Source: Pseudomonadota bacterium (GTDB lineage: Bacteria; Pseudomonadota; Alphaproteobacteria; Caulobacterales; Caulobacteraceae). Taken from it: a stretch of 64,000 bases of DNA. The stretch covers positions 78,880-142,879 of the forward strand of contig JAKBBV010000002.1 in NCBI GenBank assembly GCA_021808285.1, read 5' to 3'. The translations under genes were made by a program, and so were the position numbers. Under the pieces are notes generated by a model. That model was not told the DNA's origin. It saw only the letters and a list, made by a program, of their open reading frames with translations, and ran no database searches. Every line of letters starts with the position of its first letter. Positions within the stretch are counted from its first letter, which is position 1. This document shows positions 35,679 to 44,519 of the stretch, one piece after another.

Positions 35679-37129
35679 GCGACCTGACCCTCAAAGACTG
35701 TAGCCCGCGCGCACCTGAGGCGATCGGACGTTACGCTTGCCTCACCCGCGAGCCGGGCGGCCCTTTCGGCGGCATCGCGCAGCCGCTTGGCCGCGGAAAT
35801 GCGCACGAGAACGGGTTGCGCCTCCACGAGGCGATCGAGTTCTTGTTTGGCCTGGGCGTCCCAAGAGATTTCGGCCATCGATCGCGCCGGCGTCGCCTCC
35901 ACGCGATCCATCTCTGCGGCCAGGGGCAGGATGTGGAACAGCGCGTCGAACAAGGCGTTACACACCTCCTGCAATAGGAAGGCTGCGCCCGCATAGCCCA
36001 TGAACGGGGTGCCAAGGCACCGGCGCACCACGGCGCCGGGGAATGAGGCGGGGATGAAGCACGACCTCCCCCCCAGTTCCGCCAGGTAGAGGCGCTCGTT
36101 GATGCTGCCGAACAGGATCAGCGGCGGGGACTCTTGGAGGGCGCGTTTCACGGCCGAATTGTCAGGTTTGACGCCCGCCGTGCGGCTAATGGCGAAGGTG
36201 CAGGGCAGACCCAAATCCGCTTCCAGAAAGCGCCGCACTCCCCTTGCATAGGTCGAGTTGGCGACGATGCCGAAGCTGGCGGTGCCGAAGAAGTCCTGGG
36301 TCACCGAGCGCCAGAGGTCCCAGACGGGTTTGAGCGTCGTGTGTTTCTCCCGAGCGATGAAAGGCTCGGGGTCGAGGTGGAGAAGCTCCCCCAGCTTACG
36401 CAAGAACCGGGTCGTGGAGTCGATCCCGATTGGCGCCTGCAGGTACGGTCGCTCGAGCGTTTCGCAGAGGTGGCGGCCGAATTCGCGATAAAGGCAGACA
36501 TTGACCTCTGCGTCGGCCAGATTTCGCACGTCGGCCAGATGGCTTCCGAGCGGGAAGACCATATTGATCTCTGCGCCTATGCCCTCGATCAGGCGCCGAG
36601 TCTCGGCCAGATCGGAGGGCAGATTAAACATGCCGTAGGTGGCGCCGATGATATTGACCCTGGGCTTGGCGCCGGCGGGGCGAGCCTTGGCGGGAGGCGG
36701 CTTCTTGGGCCCGAACTGGGTCCATAGCCAAGTGAGAGCACGGTCCGCGCTCTGCCATTGATCCTCGTCGATCGTGCGCGGCAGAAAGCGCTGGATATTG
36801 GTTCCCTCTGGCGTGACGCCGCCGCCGATCATCTCGGCAATGGAGCCGGTCACAACAACGGCAGGCAAATCGGGATCGAGGGTCCGCCACGCGCGCTTCA
36901 TCGCGCCTTCGGTGCCATGCTGGCCCAGTTCGTCCTCGCCCAGACCCGTGACAACGATGGGTAGCTCATGAGGCGGCAGGCCATCGGTGTAATGCAGCAC
37001 GGACGTCACAGGCAGGTTCTCGCAGCCCACCGGTCCGTCGATGATGACCTGCAGCCCCTTGACGGCGGTGAAGGCGTAGACGGCCCCCCAGTAACCACCC
37101 GCACGATCGTGATCGAGGACGAGCGTCAT
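35675..37129 (-). CDS. bchZ: Chlorophyllide reductase subunit Z
   Basis: This 484-residue subunit belongs to the nitrogenase-like chlorophyllide a oxidoreductase (COR), which reduces ring B on the way to bacteriochlorophyll a. The N-terminus ([36 protein letters not shown]) carries the conserved iron-sulfur cysteine, and a second family segment is [20 protein letters not shown]. It overlaps bchY by 4 nt and the next small ORF by 4 nt, so bchXYZ and puf are probably one transcript. Confidence 0.96.
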   Translation of the reverse strand: MTLVLDHDRAGGYWGAVYAFTAVKGLQVIIDGPVGCENLPVTSVLHYTDGLPPHELPIVVTGLGEDELGQHGTEGAMKRAWRTLDPDLPAVVVTGSIAEMIGGGVTPEGTNIQRFLPRTIDEDQWQSADRALTWLWTQFGPKKPPPAKARPAGAKPRVNIIGATYGMFNLPSDLAETRRLIEGIGAEINMVFPLGSHLADVRNLADAEVNVCLYREFGRHLCETLERPYLQAPIGIDSTTRFLRKLGELLHLDPEPFIAREKHTTLKPVWDLWRSVTQDFFGTASFGIVANSTYARGVRRFLEADLGLPCTFAISRTAGVKPDNSAVKRALQESPPLILFGSINERLYLAELGGRSCFIPASFPGAVVRRCLGTPFMGYAGAAFLLQEVCNALFDALFHILPLAAEMDRVEATPARSMAEISWDAQAKQELDRLVEAQPVLVRISAAKRLRDAAERAARLAGEASVTSDRLRCARATVFEGQVA

Positions 37130-38655
37130 GTGCCGACCGCCTCCTCCTGTTTGTGCAGGGCGGCACGGATCTTGGCGTAGCGCGCCTTGAACTCCGGTCG
37201 GGCGCGGGGGACATCCTCCCAGACGCCCGCGGTCTCGCCGGAACCTACGCCCTCGAAAAAGGCGCTCATGCGATCGAACCGCACCTTGTTAGCCAGCGCC
37301 GCATTGATAACCTGAGCCAGAGAGCCGGCTCCGGCCGGGCCCATTAGCGGACGGGCGGAGATCAGATTGGTGAAATAGAGTGCTGGAATCGCCCGCTGTT
37401 TGGCGGCCTGAACAACCGGCGTGGTGCCAATGACCAAATCCGGGCCGTAGGTGTCGACTGCGGCGAGGTCCTGCTCCAGACTGGCGCGATAGCGTACCTC
37501 CACGCCTTGGGCTTCAAGCCAGTCGCGATCCGGATCGGACCATACGGTTCGCGGACAAGCGGTGCCGACGTAAGGAACGTCCGCTCCACTCTCGATCAAA
37601 AGCCTGGCGACGAGAAGCTCGGAGCCTTCATAGCCGCTGACGGTAATGCGCCCTTGTATAGGAGCCTTGGCCAAGGCGGCGGAGATGCCCGACAAGACTG
37701 CGTTCTTGGCGGCGTCGATCTTGCGTCTTGGTGCGCCGGTCACCTCAGCCACGGCCTCCAGCCATGCCGCGGCGCCATGGCGACCAATGGGAGCCGATCC
37801 GACGATCCTTCGTCCCGCGGTCTCGAACTCGCGGACTGAGGCGGTGTAGAAGGGATGGATAGCCGCGACCACGGCGCAGTCCAGCGCCGCGTAGAGCTCA
37901 CGCCATTCCCGCGTCGGAACGACGGGACCTGCGGCCAGCCCCAGAGGCTCCAGCATCATTCCGATGCCCACTGGGTCGGCCGGGAACATCTCGCCGAGCA
38001 GGGCCACTGTCGGCTTGTCGGCTCGGGAGCGTGGCGCGGCGACGGGGCCGTTCTCAGCCTCGGTGCGCGCATAACGCAGCATGGCGCCAGCCAGGACGTC
38101 CTTGGCTTCGGCATGGGTCGGAATACCGAAACCCGGCACATCTATGCCGATAATGCGCACGCCCTTAATCTCTTTTGGCAGGAGCTGCAGGGGCACGCCC
38201 GAAGCGGTCGGCACGCACAGATTGGTGACGACGATAGCGTCATAGAGCGCAGGGTCAGCCAATTGGTGGACCGCCTCGCGGATGTCCTCGAACAGCTTGC
38301 CGGTGACCAGGGTCTCAGAGTTGAACGGGACATACCCCACCGTGCGGCGGGCGCCGTAGAAATGGGATGTGAAGGTTAGGCCGTAGACGCAACAGGCTGA
38401 GCCCGACAGCACAGTCGCCGTGCGCCTCATGCGGAGCCCCACCCGCAGGGATCCGAAGGCCGGGCACATGCTCTGTGGCTGGTCGTGCGGGCCCTTGGGA
38501 TAGTCGGCCGCGTATCTCTCGAGGGTTTCGGACTTTCCGGCCTGGGCCGCAGCGTCACGCAGCACCTCGGCGCCAGCGTGGCAACCCGCAGTCCCCGCTT
38601 CGGAGCCCAAGAGTGGTGTCGCTGTATCGCGAGAGGGAGACGCCGAACCATCCAT
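37126..38655 (-). CDS. bchY: Chlorophyllide reductase subunit Y
   Basis: This 509-residue partner of BchZ in the COR catalytic tetramer shows the conserved cysteine-containing segments [13 protein letters not shown] and [20 protein letters not shown]. It then has the nitrogenase-like fold ([20 protein letters not shown]). It lies 3 nt after bchX and overlaps bchZ. BchY and BchZ hold the [4Fe-4S] cluster and substrate; BchX delivers electrons. Confidence 0.96.
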   Translation of the reverse strand: MDGSASPSRDTATPLLGSEAGTAGCHAGAEVLRDAAAQAGKSETLERYAADYPKGPHDQPQSMCPAFGSLRVGLRMRRTATVLSGSACCVYGLTFTSHFYGARRTVGYVPFNSETLVTGKLFEDIREAVHQLADPALYDAIVVTNLCVPTASGVPLQLLPKEIKGVRIIGIDVPGFGIPTHAEAKDVLAGAMLRYARTEAENGPVAAPRSRADKPTVALLGEMFPADPVGIGMMLEPLGLAAGPVVPTREWRELYAALDCAVVAAIHPFYTASVREFETAGRRIVGSAPIGRHGAAAWLEAVAEVTGAPRRKIDAAKNAVLSGISAALAKAPIQGRITVSGYEGSELLVARLLIESGADVPYVGTACPRTVWSDPDRDWLEAQGVEVRYRASLEQDLAAVDTYGPDLVIGTTPVVQAAKQRAIPALYFTNLISARPLMGPAGAGSLAQVINAALANKVRFDRMSAFFEGVGSGETAGVWEDVPRARPEFKARYAKIRAALHKQEEAVGT

Positions 38656-38658
38656 GCC

Positions 38659-39648
38659 CTACACCGTGTCGTAAACAACTTCGAGGGACGGCTTCGGAGC
38701 GAAACTTGCGCCGCGCATGTCTGATTGTGTGGCCGGGGTGAGAATGACTCCGTTCCCAACCTGATCGGGGGAGAACAGCCCCAAGAGGCCCTCCTGGGTC
38801 AGGGGGCTTGGTCGCAACGGCGGGGCGGCGGCGACATTCGTCGCCAAACCCTCGAACAATGGTCCCCAGCGATCGCCGGGACGGCCGATGATCTGGTAGT
38901 TGGCGGACTTTCGGCGAATGTCCTCGTCCGCGGGAATGGCGGCCAGAACCGGAATGCCCACCGCGTCGGCGAAGGCGTAGGCCTCGCCGGTGCCGTCATC
39001 CTTATTGATCACCATGCCGGCGACGCCGACATTGCCGCCCAGTTTGCGGAAATACTCCACAGCTGAGCAGACGTTGTTGGCGACATAGAGCGATTGGAGG
39101 TCGTTCGAGCCAACGACGATGACCTTTTGGCACATGTCGCGCGCAATCGGCAGGCCGAAGCCCCCGCACACCACGTCGCCTAGAAAATCGAGCAAGACAT
39201 AATCGAAGCCCCACTCGTGGAAGCCGAGCTTTTCAAGCAGCTCGAAGCCATGAATGATGCCCCGGCCGCCGCAACCGCGCCCTACCTCCGGCCCGCCCAG
39301 TTCCATGGCGAAGACGCCGTCGCGGGTGAAGCAGACATCCTCAATCCGCACGTCTTCGCCGGCTAGCTTCTTCTTGGCCGAGGTCTCGATAATGGTGGGG
39401 CAGGACCGACCGCCGAAGAGCAGGGAGGTGGTATCCGATTTGGGGTCGCAGCCGATCAACAGCACGCGTTTACCCTGTTGGGCCAGCATATAGCTGAGAT
39501 TGGACAGGGCAAAGCTCTTGCCGCTCCCGCCCTTGCCATAAATGGCGATGATCTGGGTGTCCTTCGTGACCTCGCCCGTGGGAACGGGGTCGGGGTCTAT
39601 AGCCGCCTCGCGCCGCAGAGACAGGGTGTCGATCAGGGTGGCGTTCAC
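38659..39648 (-). CDS. bchX: Chlorophyllide reductase iron protein subunit X
   Basis: This 329-residue NifH-like ATPase supplies electrons to BchYZ. The P-loop is GKGGSGKS (residues 38-45). Cluster cysteines lie in GGPEVGRGCGGRGI and DVVCGGFGLP, and YGKGG is the usual family start. Translation appears to begin at a GTG (39648), which places ~37 residues before the P-loop as in homologues; the frame upstream has no other start codon. The GTG overlaps the TGA of a 23-codon upstream ORF. A pair of PpsR-type sites lies 157-200 bp upstream. Confidence 0.96.
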   Translation of the reverse strand: MNATLIDTLSLRREAAIDPDPVPTGEVTKDTQIIAIYGKGGSGKSFALSNLSYMLAQQGKRVLLIGCDPKSDTTSLLFGGRSCPTIIETSAKKKLAGEDVRIEDVCFTRDGVFAMELGGPEVGRGCGGRGIIHGFELLEKLGFHEWGFDYVLLDFLGDVVCGGFGLPIARDMCQKVIVVGSNDLQSLYVANNVCSAVEYFRKLGGNVGVAGMVINKDDGTGEAYAFADAVGIPVLAAIPADEDIRRKSANYQIIGRPGDRWGPLFEGLATNVAAAPPLRPSPLTQEGLLGLFSPDQVGNGVILTPATQSDMRGASFAPKPSLEVVYDTV

Positions 39649-39716
39649 GGCCGGGTCGCTCTCTTTGAAGGCGTAGCCAAGCGCGGCTCGGCGGACCGGT
39701 GGATCCCCTTCGTCAT
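39645..39716 (-). CDS. Possible 23-codon leader ORF overlapping bchX start
   Basis: An ATG at 39716 with a GCGAGGAAAC ribosome-binding site opens 23 codons (MTKGIHRSAEPRLATPSKR...) whose TGA overlaps the bchX GTG as GTGA. The arrangement would let ribosomes re-initiate at bchX, whose own ribosome-binding site is weak. It may be chance. Confidence 0.28.
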   Translation of the reverse strand: MTKGIHRSAEPRLATPSKRATRP

Positions 39717-39804
39717 TGTTTCCTCGCCCCGGCCCATCTGGATGCCTTTCAGGCTGCCGTCAGCGTTCCGTTGCTTCAGGTTGGCGCGGCAACGGACTCT
39801 GCAA

Positions 39805-39848
39805 TGTCAATCTAAGTGGACAGTGTGGACTGTCAATCAAATTATACG
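39805..39848 (-). promoter_or_regulatory. Tandem PpsR/CrtJ operator and bchX promoter
   Basis: The first site is a perfect TGT-N12-ACA (39805-39822). The second (39831-39848) reads TGT-N12-ACG, one mismatch, and overlaps the bchC stop codon. Eight base pairs separate them, the spacing reported for cooperative CrtJ/PpsR binding at bchC-type promoters. On the minus strand the upstream site contains TTGACA, 16 bp from TAGATT, which would make a fair -35/-10 pair pointing to bchX. Repression would then act by covering the -35 element. Confidence 0.7.
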
Positions 39849-40810
39849 TTCCCTGCTTGGGGTAGGCCGTGCGCGTCGTCCAGACCGCGCCAATCGAACA
39901 CCATTTTCAGGCATGCAGGGTCGTCGAAAGCTTGGGCGTAAGCCGTCGCCGCCTCGTCGGGGCGACGCCGATGGGTGATCAAATCTGAAAGGTCCAACCG
40001 ACCTTCGCTAAGCAGCGCAACCACGGCGGCCAGGTCCGTGTGCGTCCACTCCGCGGCGACGCGCAATCGGGCTTCACGCATAAAGGCGGGGGCAAAGTCA
40101 AAAGAGAGGGCCGCGTCGTAGAAGCCCGCAAGGACAATCTCACCTCCGCGCCCAAGGCGCTCGATGAGGCCCCCCAGAGCGGCGCCCGCCCCCGACGCCT
40201 CGCAGATCACCCGATAATCATGGCGATCATCCGTTGCTGGATCGACGACCGCGTATCCTTTGGCTCCAAGCCGGCGCTCCGGCCGGATCTCCCAGACCGT
40301 GGGCGCAACGCCGTCTCGGACCAGCGCCAGACGCGACAGAAGCCGGCCGAGAACACCGTGACCCACGACCAGCTCGGGCCCCGGTCCTCCCGCTAGCGCA
40401 TGCCAGGCTGTGGCGGCCAGAGCCAGCAGGACGCCAGTCTCTCCCCACGCGGGATCCAAGGTTGCGACTCGGCTGCTGGCGGAGACCAGTCGCTGCGCAG
40501 CCCCACCGAAAAGACCTTTGACTTCGACGAATCCGACGGAGCCGGGCACAAATACGGTTTCGCCAATTCGCCCCCTCGCCTCGCTCCCTGCATCGATCAC
40601 CCGGCCAACCGTTTCATAGCCCGGGACGAGAGGGTATCCGAGGCCTGGGAATGGCGGCATGCGCCCGCTCCAAAGCAGACGCTCGGTGCCGGCGCTAACT
40701 CCGCTCCACAAGGTCTCGATGAGCACCTCGTCGGCGGCCAGGGGCTTGAGCTCCACGCGGCGAAGACTGGCGTCCAAGGGGGCTTCAATGACCACCGCCC
40801 ATGTCTCCAT
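39842..40810 (-). CDS. bchC: Bacteriochlorophyllide a dehydrogenase (3-hydroxyethyl oxidase)
   Basis: This 322-residue member of the medium-chain dehydrogenase superfamily converts the C3 hydroxyethyl group made by BchF into the acetyl group of bacteriochlorophyllide a. Seen are the N-terminal GroES-like fold (TLWSGVSAGTERLLWSG, LGYPLVPGYETVGRV), the characteristic LVVGHGVLGRLLSRLA nucleotide-binding loop and RLDLSDLITHRR near the end. It follows crtF with a 19-nt gap, and its stop lies inside the bchX operator. Confidence 0.95.
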   Translation of the reverse strand: METWAVVIEAPLDASLRRVELKPLAADEVLIETLWSGVSAGTERLLWSGRMPPFPGLGYPLVPGYETVGRVIDAGSEARGRIGETVFVPGSVGFVEVKGLFGGAAQRLVSASSRVATLDPAWGETGVLLALAATAWHALAGGPGPELVVGHGVLGRLLSRLALVRDGVAPTVWEIRPERRLGAKGYAVVDPATDDRHDYRVICEASGAGAALGGLIERLGRGGEIVLAGFYDAALSFDFAPAFMREARLRVAAEWTHTDLAAVVALLSEGRLDLSDLITHRRRPDEAATAYAQAFDDPACLKMVFDWRGLDDAHGLPQAGNV

Positions 40811-40829
40811 GACCGCCTCCCGCCTCGCC

Positions 40830-41942
40830 TCAGGGCCGCGCCAAAAGCACGCGCATCAGGGTGGGGTTGCGTGTCGCGACCTGCCGGACGTTGGAGAATC
40901 CGGCTTCACCCAACAATGCTTTGAGCCGCGCAGACGTGCGGGGCTGGCCCCTGCCCATGGCCAGGAGATAGACCGAGAAATAGGCGCCGGCGACGCGATC
41001 GCGGCCTCCCGTCCCGGACAGGGGCTCGGCAATGATCAGCTGACCCGATGACGGCAGGGCCTTGCGCGCCGAGGAGAGAATCCGCCTCACACCCGTGTCG
41101 TCGTGGTCATGTAGGATACGCACGAGGCTGATCACGTCCGCCCCGGCCGGGAGGGGGGTTTCGAGAAAATCACCCGCCACGCATTCGATACGCTCCGACA
41201 GGCCCTCGCAAACCAGCCGCCTCTGAGCGGCCTCGACAACAGCGGGCAGGTCGAAGAGGCGCAGCGCCAGGTGCGGCCAGCGCGAGGCTGCCGCCGACAG
41301 AAACACGCCAAGGCCGCCGCCCACGTCCATCAACCGGCGCCGCCCGCGGAGCGGGACCGCGTCGAGAATGTCTTCAGCCAGAGCAGGGAGCGAGGCTCCC
41401 ATCAGGGTGGAATAGGGGGTCACGGCCGCCGTTGAGGCTACCCCCGCCGAGGACGCTCCCGCGTAAGGCCAATAGGCGGCCAGCCGTCCATTTTGGGGCC
41501 GCCCTCGGAACAGCGCCTCCGATTGCGCCAGATCGGCATACAGGTGACTATGGTGCAATACCAACTCGGAGAGCCCCGGATTACCGAGTAGCGCCGAACC
41601 TTGGGGTCCGAGGGCGACCCTCTCGCCTGGCAGCGACTCCACAAGTTCTAGAGCCTCCGCCGCCTTTAACAGGGCGTCGAGGGCTTCCGACGTCGCCCCG
41701 ATCTCCTCGGCGAGCCTGTCTCGGCGAATTGGGCCCGCGCGGAGGATTTCGAGGATGCCCAGCCGGATCGTGGCGTCCAGGACCTGAGAGTAGACGAAAC
41801 CCGCGGTCAAATCGAACAGTGCTGCAACCCGCGCCAGAGCGATGGGCCGGGTAAGGGGGCAGTCTAACGCCCGCTTGTGGAATCGGGGATCGCAGAGCCA
41901 GCGATTTCGCAGGGCGACCCAGCGTTCGCGCCAGGACGGCAT
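40830..41942 (-). CDS. crtF: Demethylspheroidene O-methyltransferase
   Basis: This 370-residue SAM-dependent methyltransferase makes the 1-methoxy group of spheroidene-type carotenoids. The N-terminal LRNRWLCDPRFHKRAL is typical of CrtF, the SAM-binding loop is LMDVGGGLGVFLSAAA, and SLVRILHDHDD and GQLIIAEPLSG follow as in plant-type O-methyltransferases. It lies between crtE and bchC on the same strand with short gaps (19 nt each side), so crtEF-bchC probably share a transcript. The bchU-like methyltransferases of green bacteria are related, but the context supports CrtF. Confidence 0.93.
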   Translation of the reverse strand: MPSWRERWVALRNRWLCDPRFHKRALDCPLTRPIALARVAALFDLTAGFVYSQVLDATIRLGILEILRAGPIRRDRLAEEIGATSEALDALLKAAEALELVESLPGERVALGPQGSALLGNPGLSELVLHHSHLYADLAQSEALFRGRPQNGRLAAYWPYAGASSAGVASTAAVTPYSTLMGASLPALAEDILDAVPLRGRRRLMDVGGGLGVFLSAAASRWPHLALRLFDLPAVVEAAQRRLVCEGLSERIECVAGDFLETPLPAGADVISLVRILHDHDDTGVRRILSSARKALPSSGQLIIAEPLSGTGGRDRVAGAYFSVYLLAMGRGQPRTSARLKALLGEAGFSNVRQVATRNPTLMRVLLARP

Positions 41943-41961
41943 GGTCCGGCCTGCCGCGATG

Positions 41962-42840
41962 TCAGGCCGCGCTTCGCGCCAACCCCTTTGGCGTCAACCG
42001 GGTAGCCTGCAGCGCCACCAACTCCTTGAGTTCGCGCGAACCTTCGCAGGGCGGAATTGCGTCCATGCATTCGCCGACCAGGCTTTCCAGACGCTCGCAA
42101 GCCCCGCGAAGTCCCAATTGCGCCACCAAACTGGGCCGCAGATGTGCGCTATCCTGGCCAGTGGGCTTACCTGCCTCTTGCGGTGTCGCCAAGGCGTCGA
42201 GGAGGTCGTCGGCGGCCTGGTAGGCGAGACCCAGGCGCTCGCCAAGGGCGCGCCAGGGATAGGGGTCGGAGCCGGACGCCAGAGCGCCGGCCATGGTCGC
42301 CGCCACGAATAGAGCTCCGGTCTTGGATTGGTGATAGAGGTCCAGGGGCGGGTCGACTTCGCTTTCCCAGGCTTGGCCCGCGACGATGCCGTTGGGCATC
42401 CCGACTCCGCGGCAGACAACCTGGATCAAGGGGGCAAGGCGCGTCTGCGCCCCCGCCCCGGCCTGGGCGAGAGTGGAAAACGCAAGCACGATCAGGGCGT
42501 CTCCCGCGAGCAGAGCTAAGGGCGCGCCATAAGCCTTTTGCACCGACGGACGTCCGCGGCGCAGGTCGGCGGCGTCGAAACAGGGCAGATCATCATGCAC
42601 GAGAGAGGCGCAGTGTAAGAGTTCGATGGCCGTCGCGGCCGCCTCCGCCAAAGCCGGGTTATCGCTGCCGCAGGCCTTGGCGACTGCTAGGCACAACTGA
42701 GGTCGAACCCGCGCTCCTCCGGGAAACACCGCGTGTCGAACGGCAGCCATCAGCCCCGGTGGGGCAAGGCCCAAATCGGCCCGGCCAAGAGCGGACTCTA
42801 GACCCTCTTCGATACGGACGGCCGCGGTCGCTGGAGTCAT
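41962..42840 (-). CDS. crtE: Geranylgeranyl diphosphate synthase
   Basis: This 292-residue prenyltransferase supplies GGPP for phytoene and for the bacteriochlorophyll tail. The first Asp-rich motif is [20 protein letters not shown] and the second is YQAADDLLDAL. It is divergent from crtD with an 80-bp gap holding a PpsR site. It is distinct from ispA at 7235, which has the short FPP-type sequence. Confidence 0.93.
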   Translation of the reverse strand: MTPATAAVRIEEGLESALGRADLGLAPPGLMAAVRHAVFPGGARVRPQLCLAVAKACGSDNPALAEAAATAIELLHCASLVHDDLPCFDAADLRRGRPSVQKAYGAPLALLAGDALIVLAFSTLAQAGAGAQTRLAPLIQVVCRGVGMPNGIVAGQAWESEVDPPLDLYHQSKTGALFVAATMAGALASGSDPYPWRALGERLGLAYQAADDLLDALATPQEAGKPTGQDSAHLRPSLVAQLGLRGACERLESLVGECMDAIPPCEGSRELKELVALQATRLTPKGLARSAA

Positions 42841-42889
42841 CCTCGCCTCCCGAACTGCCCCGACGGATAGACTCTGCCATGGCGCAATT

Positions 42890-42907
42890 TGTCCACAAAC
42901 TTAGACA
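42890..42907. promoter_or_regulatory. PpsR/CrtJ operator between crtE and crtD
   Basis: A perfect TGT-N12-ACA (TGTCCACAAACTTAGACA) lies 13 bp before the chosen crtD start and 49 bp before the crtE start. It also argues against the in-frame ATG at 42879 as the crtD start, which would place the site inside the gene. It likely gives oxygen and light control of both carotenoid transcripts. Confidence 0.72.
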
Positions 42908-42920
42908 TATGATACCGTCC

Positions 42921-44519
42921 ATGGCAATGGACATCGGAGGAGGCTTGGCGGAGCATCGGGTCATTGTGATCGGTGGAGGCGTGGGCGGTCTGGCCTGCGC
43001 CATAGATCTGGCGCGCTCGGGTATGGCGGTGACTCTCTTCGAGCGCGCGCCGCGGGTCGGAGGAAAGATTCGCCAGAACGAGGTCGCGGGAAGGGGCATT
43101 GACGCAGGCCCAACGGTGTTCACGCTGCGCGATGTTTTCGAAAGCCTGTTCTCGGATGCTGGCGCGCAGCTTCGGGACTATCTGACCCTCCACCCACTCA
43201 GCGTTCTGGCCCGGCACGCCTGGCCTGAGGGACCTTCTGTGGACCTTTTCGCTGATCCGGACAGAACGGCAGCGGCGATCGAAGACTTTGCGGGAGGCGA
43301 TGAGGCGGCGGGCCTGATCACCTTCCTGGCCGAGGCGCGACGGATCTTCGAATGCCTGCGTCCCACATTTCTGGAAGCGCCGCTCACCGGCCCTTTTGGC
43401 TTGGCGCAACGCTTTGGTCTGGGCCGGTGGCGAGATTTGGCCGCCATCCGGCCCTTCGAAACGCTCTGGCACGCGCTCGGCCGCCATTTTCGTGACCCGC
43501 GGCTGCTTCAGCTCTTCGGCCGCTACGCTACCTATTGCGGCGCATCGCCGTTTTCCGCCCCGGCCACCCTGATGCTGATCGCCCATGTAGAGCAGGCTGG
43601 CGTATGGCGGATCGAGGGGGGGATGATTCGCCTGGCCGAGGCGCTTCACTCCCTCGCTCTGCGCCTTGGCGTAGATATCCAGACGGAGGTCGAGGTCGAC
43701 ACGATTCTCACCGCTTCGGGAGCTGTGTCAGGGGTCCGCTTTAGACCTCGCGATGGCGATAATGAGATCGCCAGGGCTGACGCCGTTGTGTTCAATGGAG
43801 ATCCCGCAGCCTTGGCCGAGGGTCTTCTGGGCGCCGAGGCCGTCTCGGCCGGCGGACGACAAGGACCCCGTTCGCTCTCAGCTCTTACCTGGACGTTCGC
43901 CGTGCGAGCGCCGGCCGCTCCGCTACTGCATCACACGGTGCTGTTCAGCGCCGATTACGCGGCAGAATTCCGCGCCCTGACCCGCCGAAATGCCCTTTGG
44001 TGTGATCCGACCCTCTACATTTCCGCTCAGGACCGAGCCGATGCCCCGCTTGTCTCAGGCGAAACCGAGAGGTTGATGGTTCTGGCCAATGCGCCGGCCC
44101 TCGGACCTCGCGATAACCTTTCGTATCAGGAGATCGCCGCATGCCGCGACGCCGCTTTCCATCGACTGCGTCAGATGGGAGTCCGTCCCGAATTGGCGGA
44201 GGCGACCCCGATCCTGACCACCCCGCGGGATTTCGACGCGGCCTTTCCAGCGACCCGGGGCGCTCTCTATGGGCGGGCAGTCCGGGGGTGGAGCGGCGCG
44301 TTCCGACGTCCGGGGTCACGCAGTCCGATTCCCGGCCTCTACCTCGCGGGCGGGGGCGTGCATCCGGGGGCGGGCCTGCCGATGGCGGCGATCTCGGGCC
44401 GTCTGGCAGCGAGCGCCTTGATTTTCGACCTGGCTTCGAGGCGCCGGTGGCGCCGGGGGGCTATGCTTGGTGGTACATCGACGCCCAAAGCTATGACGGG
44501 GCGCAGAGCCTTGTCTTGA
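42921..44519 (+). CDS. crtD: Methoxyneurosporene / hydroxyneurosporene dehydrogenase
   Basis: This protein of about 532 residues is an FAD-dependent C-3,4 desaturase of the CrtI superfamily. Its dinucleotide loop is VIVIGGGVGGLACAIDLARS and its C-terminal FAD motif is LYLAGGGVHPGAGLPMAAIS. It introduces a double bond next to the tertiary hydroxyl or methoxyl group. The ATG at 42921 is chosen because the PpsR site lies just upstream; the frame is open far upstream (42057) only as an antisense shadow of crtE. The downstream crtC start lies inside its 3' end. Confidence 0.92.
   Translation: MAMDIGGGLAEHRVIVIGGGVGGLACAIDLARSGMAVTLFERAPRVGGKIRQNEVAGRGIDAGPTVFTLRDVFESLFSDAGAQLRDYLTLHPLSVLARHAWPEGPSVDLFADPDRTAAAIEDFAGGDEAAGLITFLAEARRIFECLRPTFLEAPLTGPFGLAQRFGLGRWRDLAAIRPFETLWHALGRHFRDPRLLQLFGRYATYCGASPFSAPATLMLIAHVEQAGVWRIEGGMIRLAEALHSLALRLGVDIQTEVEVDTILTASGAVSGVRFRPRDGDNEIARADAVVFNGDPAALAEGLLGAEAVSAGGRQGPRSLSALTWTFAVRAPAAPLLHHTVLFSADYAAEFRALTRRNALWCDPTLYISAQDRADAPLVSGETERLMVLANAPALGPRDNLSYQEIAACRDAAFHRLRQMGVRPELAEATPILTTPRDFDAAFPATRGALYGRAVRGWSGAFRRPGSRSPIPGLYLAGGGVHPGAGLPMAAISGRLAASALIFDLASRRRWRRGAMLGGTSTPKAMTGRRALS

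Noticed and set aside
39841..39846. Perfect TATAAT on the minus strand near the bchC stop
   Set aside because: No -35 element lies 16-18 bp upstream; it more likely occurs by chance within the second PpsR-like site.
42057..42920. Long plus-strand open frame upstream of crtD
   Set aside because: It runs antisense through crtE, is Arg/Pro/Gly-rich, and would bury the PpsR operator inside the gene.
44141..44446. ATG-initiated long form of crtC
   Set aside because: It would overlap crtD by 379 nt and adds residues with shadow-frame composition before the conserved APGGYAWWY start.
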